Assembly (NCBI GenBank): GCA_002314555.1
Contig: DCGF01000069.1
Coordinates: 1-8,215 of the forward strand
From: Ruminococcaceae bacterium UBA1785
GTDB taxonomy: Bacteria; Bacillota; Clostridia; Oscillospirales; Acutalibacteraceae
DNA: 8,215 bases
Direction: 5' to 3'
The translations under genes and the position numbers were made by a program. Each line of letters opens with the position of its first letter. The first letter of the stretch is position 1. The notes beneath the pieces are model-generated. The model saw only the letters and a list, made by a program, of their open reading frames with translations, made no database searches and was not told the origin of the DNA. This document shows, piece by piece, positions 1 to 6,697 of this stretch.

Positions 1-28
1 GTCTACTTTCATCTTACACCTTCACTTA

Positions 29-57
29 TTGACGGGTCTTTTTCTATATGGTAATGT
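29..57 (+). promoter_or_regulatory. Possible promoter of the first gene
   Basis: TTGACG (29-34) matches the -35 consensus at five of six positions. Seventeen bases on lies TAATGT (52-57), a poor -10 hexamer that is preceded by TG one base upstream (49-50), as in extended -10 promoters. It sits about 28 bases before the start codon at 85. The weak -10 makes this tentative. The window begins only 28 bases upstream, so another promoter further left cannot be excluded. Confidence 0.4.
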
Positions 58-84
58 GATTTTGTAGAAGAAAGGAGTGCGAAT

Positions 85-1338
85 ATGAATAAAGATAGAA
101 AGAGTAAGCTTATCCTAGCTTTAGCTTTTGTAGCAACAGTTTTAATAATTTCATTTGTTCTTCTGCCAACTATAATCGCGGCTATTTTTGGGCAGGCAAA
201 ATATTATGTAACTCGTGAGTTTAAGTTTGTAGAAAAGAGATATAACCTCTCGTCAATTTCTACTGACGGTCTTGAGAAGAAGGAATATAAGGTTTTATAT
301 TCTGGTGCAAACGACCTCGGTATCTACGCACTGGTCGACGTAGGAGACGATGACCAGGGAATGACTGTTGAATTATTCTCTTCTGATGATAACGAGAGTA
401 TTGGTAAGATTGGCTTCGTAGATGATTATGCTACATTAAATGTTCCTTTCCTCTCAGATGAAGAATATTATGTTAACCTTGAAGATCCAACCGACACTGA
501 TGACGAAGTAGTTGAAGCTATTATTAATGCTGTTAACAAAGTGAAAATTGATGACTATGTTGAGTCTTCTAAGAAGGGCAAAACTGTTACATTTATCACT
601 GATGATGAAAAGCTTGCAGCTTACCTTGATGCACTTGTTACTGAAGTAAATAAGAGCGATGCCTATAAGGCAAAGCTAAATGAATACGTAAGTGATGGTA
701 TGCTATCTGAGAATGACGACATTTACTTATTGCTCTCGGGTCAGAAAAAGTTCGCAGATAAGGTAACTAGCGACGTTTCTACATATAAATACATTGTGGT
801 ATATGCTGGCAGAAAGAACATTGAATCCAGAGAACTTTATAAAGATGACAAGTGCGTTCTTAAGATTTATGAAAATGAAGATAAGAACCTTGTAATAAAG
901 ACTGAAAATATAGCCTTAGAAATTTCAAACTTTGATATTGTTCCTTCAATTGGTAGATCTAAACTTCCTGTATTCGATTTATCAATAAAAGGTGACTTTG
1001 AAGCTAATGTCTCAGTTACTGCTACTGATAATTCATATAAGTTCAATATGACTAATGGTAACGAAAAGACAGCAGTTTCAATAAGCGAAGTTAAAGATAT
1101 CACATCAATAACTGTTTCACCAAAGGAGAACTGTAAGATTCTTAATGATGAAGCTTTAACGGAAATATATGCAAATCTCTTTGGTAGTATGTTCAGCTTT
1201 GACCTTGATGATATAGGTGACTACGAAGATTTAACTGATTTTGATTATGATGAGTATTTTAGTAGTTACTTTGATAGTGATTATAGCTTTAAAGATGAAG
1301 ATTTTGATTTGGATTCGTTCTTTGAGTTTGAATATTAA
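85..1338 (+). CDS. Membrane-anchored extracytoplasmic protein of unknown function with acidic/aromatic tail
   Basis: I do not recognise this 417-residue protein. A short basic N-terminus (MNKDRKSK) is followed by one long hydrophobic stretch (about residues 9-35) with no convincing signal-peptidase site. This predicts an N-in membrane anchor with the remaining ~380 residues outside the cell. The outer part is rich in Asp, Glu, Lys, Ser and Thr, with alternating segments suggesting beta-rich folds (about 65-130 and 230-345) and a helical stretch (about 140-205). The last 47 residues (371-417) are almost only Asp/Glu and Phe/Tyr. There are two cysteines (257 and 350). The start is supported by AAAGGAG at 71-77, seven bases before the ATG. 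The gene is monocistronic here, closed by the hairpin at 1362-1383. Possible roles such as cell-surface binding or envelope sensing are guesses. Confidence 0.85.
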   Translation: MNKDRKSKLILALAFVATVLIISFVLLPTIIAAIFGQAKYYVTREFKFVEKRYNLSSISTDGLEKKEYKVLYSGANDLGIYALVDVGDDDQGMTVELFSSDDNESIGKIGFVDDYATLNVPFLSDEEYYVNLEDPTDTDDEVVEAIINAVNKVKIDDYVESSKKGKTVTFITDDEKLAAYLDALVTEVNKSDAYKAKLNEYVSDGMLSENDDIYLLLSGQKKFADKVTSDVSTYKYIVVYAGRKNIESRELYKDDKCVLKIYENEDKNLVIKTENIALEISNFDIVPSIGRSKLPVFDLSIKGDFEANVSVTATDNSYKFNMTNGNEKTAVSISEVKDITSITVSPKENCKILNDEALTEIYANLFGSMFSFDLDDIGDYEDLTDFDYDEYFSSYFDSDYSFKDEDFDLDSFFEFEY

Positions 1339-1351
1339 TTTGAATACTTAG

Positions 1352-1396
1352 CAAAAAAGAGGCGGTTGGAGAAATCCAACCGCTTTAATTCTTTTT
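1352..1396. terminator. Bidirectional intrinsic terminator
   Basis: A perfect 9-bp stem, GCGGTTGGA (1362-1370) with TCCAACCGC (1375-1383), closes a GAAA tetraloop. On the + strand it is followed by TTTAATTCTTTTT. Read on the - strand it is followed by CTCTTTTTT (complement of the A-run at 1352-1357). It lies between the ends of two convergent genes (stops at 1338 and 1403), so it can terminate both transcripts. The stem is GC-rich against an AT-rich background. Confidence 0.9.
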
Positions 1397-1402
1397 AGAT
1401 TC

Positions 1403-1690
1403 TTACTTTAATTCTTTTAAGAATGTGATATTTTTCTCATTAACCATAGAGTAGTTATTTGATTTTTCTTTGCCGGCTCTAGCTGCGATGTCCTTATTTA
1501 CAGCAAACATTGATTTGCACTCAGGGCAGATAGCAAAGAGATCAACGTTATAGTTTATGAGTGAAACGTTAAATACGCCAAGACCATTTGAAGCCTTAAG
1601 AAGGTTCATATAAACATGCTTTCCACAACGTGGACAAACGATATCTTCTGTATTTCCAAATTCTTTAATATTATCAGCTGAAAATTTCAT
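1403..1690 (-). CDS. Small zinc-ribbon-like protein
   Basis: This 95-residue protein has two CPxC knuckles, C19-P-R-C22 and C55-P-E-C58, about 32 residues apart. That spacing is typical of a zinc ribbon binding one zinc ion through four cysteines. The segment between the knuckles is mostly hydrophobic or polar beta-like sequence; the C-terminus (70-95) is charged. There is no signal peptide or membrane segment, so it is probably cytoplasmic. The reading frame could be extended to a TTG at 1714. I chose the ATG at 1690 because AGGAG lies eight bases before it, inside the extended reading. No partner gene is co-directional: it is transcribed alone, divergently from the permease/pot operon and convergently with the first gene. 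Target (RNA, DNA or protein) is not predictable from sequence alone. Confidence 0.8.
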   Translation of the reverse strand: MKFSADNIKEFGNTEDIVCPRCGKHVYMNLLKASNGLGVFNVSLINYNVDLFAICPECKSMFAVNKDIAARAGKEKSNNYSMVNEKNITFLKELK

Positions 1691-1725
1691 AAAATTATCT
1701 CCTAAACAACTCAAATAACATTGAT

Positions 1726-1754
1726 ATTTTATCGTTTAAATAGGTGAATGTCAA
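1726..1754 (-). promoter_or_regulatory. Promoter of the zinc-ribbon gene
   Basis: On the - strand TTGACA (1754-1749) is a perfect -35 hexamer and, 17 bases on, TAAAAT (1731-1726) is a five-of-six -10 hexamer. Transcription would begin near 1719, giving a leader of about 28 bases before the ATG at 1690. The promoter is divergent from the one at 1782-1809, with only 27 bases between the two -35 elements. Confidence 0.75.
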
Positions 1755-1781
1755 CAAAGCTTTCTTTTATAAAATAATATA

Positions 1782-1809
1782 TTGTAAATGACTACAAAAG
1801 TGTTATAAT
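1782..1809 (+). promoter_or_regulatory. Extended -10 promoter of the permease/pot operon
   Basis: TATAAT (1804-1809) is a perfect -10 hexamer and is preceded by TGT (1801-1803), giving the extended -10 motif TGnTATAAT. A partial -35, TTGTAA (1782-1787), lies 16 bases upstream. Transcription would begin near 1816, leaving a leader of about 33 bases. The -10 element lies wholly inside the inverted repeat at 1799-1819, so access of polymerase may be controlled by a repressor. Confidence 0.75.
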
Positions 1810-1819
1810 TTATAGCACT
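1799..1819. promoter_or_regulatory. Candidate operator: 21-bp inverted repeat over the -10 box
   Basis: The arms AGTGTTATAA (1799-1808) and TTATAGCACT (1810-1819) are inverted copies around a single central T (1809). Nine of ten pairs match; the only mismatch is 1803 against 1815. The repeat covers the extended -10 element and the predicted transcription start, a typical position for a dimeric repressor site. The binding protein is not encoded next to it in this window, and I cannot assign the motif to a known regulator. AT-rich promoters produce some palindromy by chance, but the outer AGTG/CACT pairs are outside the -10 consensus. Confidence 0.5.
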
Positions 1820-1848
1820 GTATTATATTAATATATAGGAGGTTAACT

Positions 1849-3210
1849 ATGTTAATAGCAAAGATATCTGCAATTATCATATTTTTAATTATGTTTGCTT
1901 GCATAGTTACCGAAGCTTTTGAAAGACATATTACTACACTCGTTTCGGGCGCATTGACATTGTCGATTGTCTTCGGTATTTGTATGCGTTCTACAGATGC
2001 TATTATTCGAACACTTAACTATAAAAGTTTTGCAACACTTGAATTTTGGTATGGTGGAGGAGAGTCCTCAGGAATTAACTGGGCTACAATCATCTTTATA
2101 GCTGGTATGACCGTAATGGTTGAGGGTATGGGTCACGCCGGTTTCTTCGACTGGCTCTGCCTCAAAATTGCAAAACTCGTTAATTATAAGACAGTAGCAC
2201 TTTTGATCTGCTTTATGATTATGTCTGCTGTACTTGCTATGTTTATTGACAGCATCACTGTAATAATGTTCCTTGCTGCTGTTACTATTACACTTGCTCA
2301 CACATTGAAGTTTGATCCTATTCCTATCATTCTTGCGGAAATCTTCTGTGCGAACTTAGGCGGTAGCGCAACTATGTGCGGCGACCCACCAAACATTATC
2401 ATCGGTACAGCACTTGGATATTCATTCTTTGATTTCTTATCAAATACCGGCGTTATCGTAGGTATCTGTTTGATTTTCACAATTATTTATTTCTACTTAG
2501 TTATGAGAAAGCCTCTATTGGCTTCTGAGAATGATAGACCTGCTGATATAACTTATCCAAATGCAGAGGATGCTATCAAATCTAAAAAAGGCTTTATAGC
2601 AGTTGTTATTGTTTTTGCTATTATCGTTACACTTTTGGTAACTCACTCTATTACTGAGATAACAGTTGCATCTATTGGCATAATAGCGATCATCCTCACA
2701 TCTATCGCTATTGTCTTCGCATTCGATTTTAAAACACTTAAAGAAGTCTTTAAGAAGGTTGATTATAAGACACTTCTATTCTTCGTAGGACTCTTTGTTG
2801 TTGTATCTGGTCTTGAAGAGACAGGATGCCTTGAAGTTGTAGCAGAGTTTATCGCTAAAGTATCTGGTGGTAATCCTTATGTTATGGTTGCTATCATCAT
2901 TTGGCTCTCAGCTATCTGTTCGGCATTTGTTGATAACATTCCGTTTGCTGCAACTATGGTTCCAGTAATTCAGTCTATGGCAGTGACTACTGGTATTCCA
3001 CTTGAAACACTTGCTTGGACACTTGCACTCGGCACAGACATCGGTGGTAGTGCAACGCCTATCGGTGCTTCAGCCAACGTTGTTGGAACATCTCTTGCCA
3101 CAAAGGCTGGTCACCCTGTAACTTGGGGTAAGTACTGTAAATACAACGCACCTGCTACCGTAATAGTAGTTTCTATTTGTACGATTGCACTTTTCGTACT
3201 TCATCTTTAA
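1849..3210 (+). CDS. ArsB/NhaD/SLC13-type ion transporter permease
   Basis: A 453-residue polytopic membrane protein of the ion transporter superfamily that holds arsenite (ArsB), Na+/H+ (NhaD) and citrate/dicarboxylate (CitM, SLC13) carriers. About 10-12 hydrophobic segments are visible, with a cytoplasmic-looking polar loop at about 220-248. The internal two-fold repeat of the superfamily shows directly. AMFIDSITVIM (130-140) and GGSATMCGDPPN (171-182) in the first half are echoed by AFVDNIPFAATM (359-370) and GGSATPIGASAN (399-410) in the second. The paired Asp134/Asp362 and the two GGSAT loops are where these proteins bind substrate and coupling ions. Length fits the family (roughly 420-450). 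AGGAGG lies six bases before the ATG. It is the first gene of the operon, 18 bp before the kinase-like gene. Substrate cannot be fixed from sequence: no arsR or arsC gene is nearby, so arsenite export is not favoured over anion or organic-acid transport. Confidence 0.88.
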   Translation: MLIAKISAIIIFLIMFACIVTEAFERHITTLVSGALTLSIVFGICMRSTDAIIRTLNYKSFATLEFWYGGGESSGINWATIIFIAGMTVMVEGMGHAGFFDWLCLKIAKLVNYKTVALLICFMIMSAVLAMFIDSITVIMFLAAVTITLAHTLKFDPIPIILAEIFCANLGGSATMCGDPPNIIIGTALGYSFFDFLSNTGVIVGICLIFTIIYFYLVMRKPLLASENDRPADITYPNAEDAIKSKKGFIAVVIVFAIIVTLLVTHSITEITVASIGIIAIILTSIAIVFAFDFKTLKEVFKKVDYKTLLFFVGLFVVVSGLEETGCLEVVAEFIAKVSGGNPYVMVAIIIWLSAICSAFVDNIPFAATMVPVIQSMAVTTGIPLETLAWTLALGTDIGGSATPIGASANVVGTSLATKAGHPVTWGKYCKYNAPATVIVVSICTIALFVLHL

Positions 3211-3228
3211 TTAAAGGAGGAGCAAATA

Positions 3229-3849
3229 ATGGCTAACAAAAATCAAGTCCTTATCACTATCACACGTGAATATGGAAGTCTTGGTCATAAAATCGCTGAC
3301 CAACTTGGTAAAGACCTTGGTATTCCAGTAGTTGATAAAGCTCTATTCTTTAAGATGGCAGAAAATCATGGTTTTGACCCAGAATTCATAAAGAAATATG
3401 ATGAGAAGCCACGTAACTATTTATTATCAAAATCTAGAAAAGGACACACTAACTCTATCGAGCAGATACTCGCTGAGATGATCTTTAAGTATCAGCGTGA
3501 TCTTGCTGACACAGGTGAGTCCTTCATTATGGTCGGTCGTTGCGCTGACTGGACACTTCGTGATTACCCAGGAGTTATTAAAATCTTTATCAGTGCAGAT
3601 AAAGAGGACCGTATCGCTCACGTTGCAAAAGAAAACAATTTGACTATTCCTGAGGCTACTTCTCTCATAAAGAAGAAAGATAGTAATAGACTTAAATATC
3701 ATAAGGCATATACTGACGTTGATTGGGGTTCACCTAACCACTATAACTTAATAGTTAATTCATCAGAACTCGGAGTTGACGGTTCAGTCGAACTTATTAA
3801 GACTTATATTGAACTCTATAAAAAGAAGTCTCCAAATTGGGAGGACTAA
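3229..3849 (+). CDS. Cytidylate-kinase-like family protein
   Basis: A 206-residue cytoplasmic protein of the cytidylate-kinase-like group (Pfam family Cytidylate_kin2 by recall), a P-loop kinase relative common in Clostridia. Family landmarks are an N-terminal strand and nucleotide-binding loop ITREYGSLGHKI (10-21), VGRCADWTLRD (102-112), a lid-like basic stretch around KKKDSNRLKYHKAYT (148-162), Trp166-Gly167, and a terminal strand ending VNSS (176-179). Family members usually read GSGGR in the first loop; here it is GSLGH. True cytidylate kinase (Cmk) has a classical GxxGxGK loop that this protein lacks, so CMP phosphorylation should not be assumed. AAAGGAGG (3213-3220) is eight bases before the ATG. 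It is 18 bp behind the permease gene and 24 bp before potA. A housekeeping or regulatory phosphotransfer role is possible, but the substrate is unknown. Confidence 0.85.
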   Translation: MANKNQVLITITREYGSLGHKIADQLGKDLGIPVVDKALFFKMAENHGFDPEFIKKYDEKPRNYLLSKSRKGHTNSIEQILAEMIFKYQRDLADTGESFIMVGRCADWTLRDYPGVIKIFISADKEDRIAHVAKENNLTIPEATSLIKKKDSNRLKYHKAYTDVDWGSPNHYNLIVNSSELGVDGSVELIKTYIELYKKKSPNWED

Positions 3850-3850
3850 T

Positions 3851-3866
3851 TCCTTTAGAAAGGAAG
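3851..3866 (+). promoter_or_regulatory. Short hairpin overlapping the potA ribosome binding site
   Basis: TCCTTT (3851-3856) and AAAGGA (3859-3864) are perfect inverted copies separated by two bases; realistically five pairs with a four-base loop (TAGA). The right arm is the Shine-Dalgarno sequence AAAGGAAG, which ends seven bases before the GTG start at 3874. Folding would hide the ribosome binding site of potA, the only gene of the operon with a GTG start. The stem is short and may have little effect. Confidence 0.4.
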
Positions 3867-3873
3867 TGCATAA

Positions 3874-5025
3874 GTGGAAAAGAAAGTGATAATTAGTTTA
3901 AAAGACATATCGGTAGCATTCGACGGTGAACCGGTTCTTAAAGATTTGAATCTGACAATAAAAGATGGGGAGTTTGTCACTTTGCTCGGCCCTTCGGGCT
4001 GTGGTAAGACAACGACCCTTCGAATTATTGCGGGTTTTCAAGAGCCAGACGCCGGCGAAGTTATCTTTGAAGATAAATGCATCAATGGTGTTCCCGCTCA
4101 TGAGAGACAGGTGAACACCATTTTTCAACGTTATGCACTTTTCCCACATCTTAATGTTTATGACAATGTTGCCTTTGGCCTTCGACTCAAGAAGATGCCA
4201 GAGAGCGACATAAAGAAAAAGGTTGAAGAGATGCTTGAGCTCGTAGACCTCAAGGGCTTCAACAGAAGGTCCATAGATTCGCTCTCTGGCGGTCAGCAAC
4301 AGCGTATTGCTATAGCTAGGGCTCTAGCTGTTGATCCACGCGTGTTGCTCCTCGATGAGCCTCTTGGCGCACTTGACCTTAAGCTTCGTAAAGACATGCA
4401 GGTTGAACTTAAGAATATTCAGCAGAGACTCGGTATTACATTCATCTATGTAACACATGATCAGGAAGAAGCTCTCTCAATGTCCGACACCATCGTTGTT
4501 ATGGATAAAGGTGAGATTCAACACATCGGTACACCACTCGATATTTATAATGAACCAAAGAATGCGTTCGTTGCTGATTTCATCGGTGAGTCAAATATCC
4601 TTGACGGTGTCATGAAGAAAGACTTTAAAATTCAGTTCTCTGGTCACGTATTTGACTGTGTGGATAAGGGCTTTAAAGAGGACGAACTTGTAGACGTAGT
4701 TATTCGTCCAGAGGATGTTGATATTACAACAGTTAAAGACGGCATGATCTCAGGTGTTGTAACAAACGTAACCTTTAAGGGCGTACACTATGAGATTATC
4801 GTTGATGTCGGTGGCTTTAAATGGATGATTCAGACCACTGACTACGCAAAGGTTGGAAAGAAAATCGGTCTTATCATTAAACCTGATGAGATTCACGTTA
4901 TGAAGAAATCTAAGTACTCAGGTCTCTACGGTGACTATTCAAGCTTCTCTGATGAGATGGATAAGATTAGTGATGTAGAGGAGATACTCGTTGATAATGA
5001 GGAAGACGAAGAAGTAATTGACTAA
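3874..5025 (+). CDS. potA: Spermidine/putrescine ABC transporter, ATP-binding protein PotA
   Basis: This 383-residue cytoplasmic ATPase powers polyamine import. All ABC nucleotide-binding motifs are intact: Walker A GPSGCGKT (39-46), Q-loop Gln85 in FQRYALFPHL, signature LSGGQ (137-141), Walker B VLLLDEP (157-163) with catalytic Glu162, and H-loop His195 in YVTHD. Residues about 235-345 form the C-terminal regulatory (TOBE-type) region of polyamine and related importers. The protein ends in an acidic tail (about 358-383). Translation starts at GTG: an in-frame TAA lies immediately upstream, there is no early in-frame ATG, and AAAGGAAG is well placed. Length is close to the E. coli PotA value (378 by recall). 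potB, potC and potD follow directly, which makes the polyamine assignment much stronger than the ATPase sequence alone would. Confidence 0.93.
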   Translation: MEKKVIISLKDISVAFDGEPVLKDLNLTIKDGEFVTLLGPSGCGKTTTLRIIAGFQEPDAGEVIFEDKCINGVPAHERQVNTIFQRYALFPHLNVYDNVAFGLRLKKMPESDIKKKVEEMLELVDLKGFNRRSIDSLSGGQQQRIAIARALAVDPRVLLLDEPLGALDLKLRKDMQVELKNIQQRLGITFIYVTHDQEEALSMSDTIVVMDKGEIQHIGTPLDIYNEPKNAFVADFIGESNILDGVMKKDFKIQFSGHVFDCVDKGFKEDELVDVVIRPEDVDITTVKDGMISGVVTNVTFKGVHYEIIVDVGGFKWMIQTTDYAKVGKKIGLIIKPDEIHVMKKSKYSGLYGDYSSFSDEMDKISDVEEILVDNEEDEEVID

Positions 5026-5042
5026 CAAAGGAGGGGAGACAA

Positions 5043-5861
5043 ATGAATAATAAGACCTATAACGGTATTTCAGCACCTTATGCTCTTTGGTGTGTAGTTT
5101 TCATTTTGGCTCCACTCGCAATTGTTGCCTATTATGCTTTGACAGATTCAACTGGAGCTTTTACTCTTGATAACATCACTGGGCTTTCTATGTATGCAGA
5201 TACTATAGCCCGCTCCGTTTACTTCGGAATTATAGCTACAGCTATCTGCCTTATCATAGCTTATCCTTTGGCATACTTTATCTCTAAGACTAAAGCTTCA
5301 AAGCAGAAGGTTCTCCTTATGCTCGTAATGGTGCCTATGTGGATGAACTTCCTTCTTCGCACATATTCTATCATGGTACTTATCGAGGACTCTGGTATTA
5401 TTAACAACTTCCTTTTAAGTTTAGGTCTCAGTCCTATTCATATGATTAATACACCTGGTGCTGTTATCTTCGGTATGGTATATGACTATTTACCTTTTAT
5501 GGTAATTCCTCTCTATACCGCAATGACAAAACTAGATGTAAAACTTATAGAAGCTGCGCGTGACCTCGGTGCCACTAGCTTCCAAACTTTGAGAGATGTA
5601 ATTATCCCACTGACAAATTCAGGTATAGTTTCAGGTATCACTATGGTATTCGTTCCATCAGTGTCAACATTCTATATCAGCCAAAAGCTCGGTGGCGGTA
5701 AGTACACGCTTATTGGTGACGTTATTGAGATGCAGTTCCAAACTGCTTATAACTACAACCTTGGCGCGTCTATATCTCTACTCCTTATGGTGTTCATACT
5801 TGTTTGTCTCTTCGTCATGAACAAATTCGGAGATATCGACGAAGGAGGTAGTATCGTATGA
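5043..5861 (+). CDS. potB: Spermidine/putrescine ABC transporter permease PotB
   Basis: A 272-residue integral membrane permease, the first of two channel subunits. Six hydrophobic segments can be placed at about 12-32, 55-80, 87-113, 138-161, 194-212 and 241-260. The cytoplasmic EAA loop that docks on PotA is at 170-189 (EAARDLG, then a hydrophobic run ending IIP). AAAGGAGG (5027-5034) is eight bases before the ATG. The gene is 17 bp behind potA, and its TGA overlaps the potC ATG by four bases (ATGA at 5858-5861), suggesting coupled translation and equal amounts of the two permeases. Length and motif position fit the binding-protein-dependent permease family. Assignment as PotB rather than PotC rests on gene order and on the divergent N-terminus that is usual for PotB. 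Confidence 0.92.
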   Translation: MNNKTYNGISAPYALWCVVFILAPLAIVAYYALTDSTGAFTLDNITGLSMYADTIARSVYFGIIATAICLIIAYPLAYFISKTKASKQKVLLMLVMVPMWMNFLLRTYSIMVLIEDSGIINNFLLSLGLSPIHMINTPGAVIFGMVYDYLPFMVIPLYTAMTKLDVKLIEAARDLGATSFQTLRDVIIPLTNSGIVSGITMVFVPSVSTFYISQKLGGGKYTLIGDVIEMQFQTAYNYNLGASISLLLMVFILVCLFVMNKFGDIDEGGSIV

Positions 5862-6697
5862 GAAAACTTGGAACTGCCTCTAAAATCTACATGATTTTAA
5901 TCTTTGTAATTCTCTATGCACCTATAGCTATTTTGATTTTCTATTCATTTAATGAATCAAATAGTACAAGTGTATTCACAGGATTTTCACTTCGTTGGTA
6001 TGGTGAACTCTTTAGAGATGAGGCCACTATTAAAGCGCTTGAAAATACAGTTGTATTAGCGCTTCTCTCATCACTGATTTCAACAGCACTTGGAACAATT
6101 GCTGCTACAGGAATCTATTACTCAAAGACTCGTTGGTATAAAAGCAGTCTTTTGACTGTAAATAATATTCCGCTCATGAACCCTGATATCGTAACAGGTA
6201 TCTCAATGATGCTTCTCTTCGTATTCGTTGGTACTATGCTTAAGATTTCTGGTGTTTTGGGCTTTATGACAATGCTTATAGCTCATATCACATTTGAGCT
6301 TCCATATGTCATATTGAATATTTTGCCTAGATTTAAATCTATGGATAAGTTTTTGGTTGAAGCTGCTTGTGATCTTGGTTGCACGCCTAAAAAAGCATTC
6401 TTTAAAGTAACTCTTCCATATATTAGAACTGAGATTATTGCTGCATTCATCATGGCGTTTACTTTGTCACTTGATGACTTCGTAATCTCATACTTCGTAA
6501 GTGGACCTGATTTCCAGACACTTCCTATCCGTATCTATTCTATGACTAAGAAACGTGTAACACCTGATATGTATGCTCTTTCAGCTCTTATCTTTGTTAC
6601 AGTATTTGTCCTTCTTATTCTCACAAACATCGCTCAGGACAGCGCACTTCGTGAGAAGATGAAAAAGAGAATAAATAAGAGGAGGGTGGCATCATGA
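5858..6697 (+). CDS. potC: Spermidine/putrescine ABC transporter permease PotC
   Basis: A 279-residue integral membrane permease, partner of PotB. Hydrophobic segments lie at about 10-30, 62-86, 110-132, 136-157, 190-212 and 239-259. The EAA loop is at 168-187 (EAACDLG, then a run ending VTLP). The segment LDDFVISYFVSGP (205-217), just after the loop, is characteristic of PotC-type permeases. The C-terminus is strongly basic (KMKKRINKRR), consistent with a cytoplasmic end. AAGGAGG (5842-5848) lies within the end of potB, nine bases before the ATG, so the gene is expected to be translated by coupling to potB. It overlaps potD by four bases (ATGA at 6694-6697). Confidence 0.93.
   Translation: MRKLGTASKIYMILIFVILYAPIAILIFYSFNESNSTSVFTGFSLRWYGELFRDEATIKALENTVVLALLSSLISTALGTIAATGIYYSKTRWYKSSLLTVNNIPLMNPDIVTGISMMLLFVFVGTMLKISGVLGFMTMLIAHITFELPYVILNILPRFKSMDKFLVEAACDLGCTPKKAFFKVTLPYIRTEIIAAFIMAFTLSLDDFVISYFVSGPDFQTLPIRIYSMTKKRVTPDMYALSALIFVTVFVLLILTNIAQDSALREKMKKRINKRRVAS

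Noticed and set aside
1411..1424. Palindrome ATTCTT-TT-AAGAAT
   Set aside because: It lies inside the 3' end of the zinc-ribbon coding region, is A-T dominated, and the real terminator is the GC-rich hairpin at 1362-1383.
1691..1714. Upstream TTG start that would add eight residues to the zinc-ribbon protein
   Set aside because: The added stretch contains the AGGAG ribosome binding site of the ATG at 1690, has no site of its own, and begins within a few bases of the predicted transcription start.
2068..2480. Two open frames on the - strand within the permease gene
   Set aside because: They are antisense shadows of a strongly conserved membrane protein, without start signals of their own.
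1849..3210. Assignment of the permease as the arsenite exporter ArsB
   Set aside because: The shared fold and motifs are common to the whole superfamily, and there is no arsR, arsA or arsC neighbour; a general family call is safer.
3898..4299. 133-codon open frame on the - strand inside potA
   Set aside because: It lies fully antisense to the conserved ATPase motifs, has no ribosome binding site and its translation resembles no protein family.
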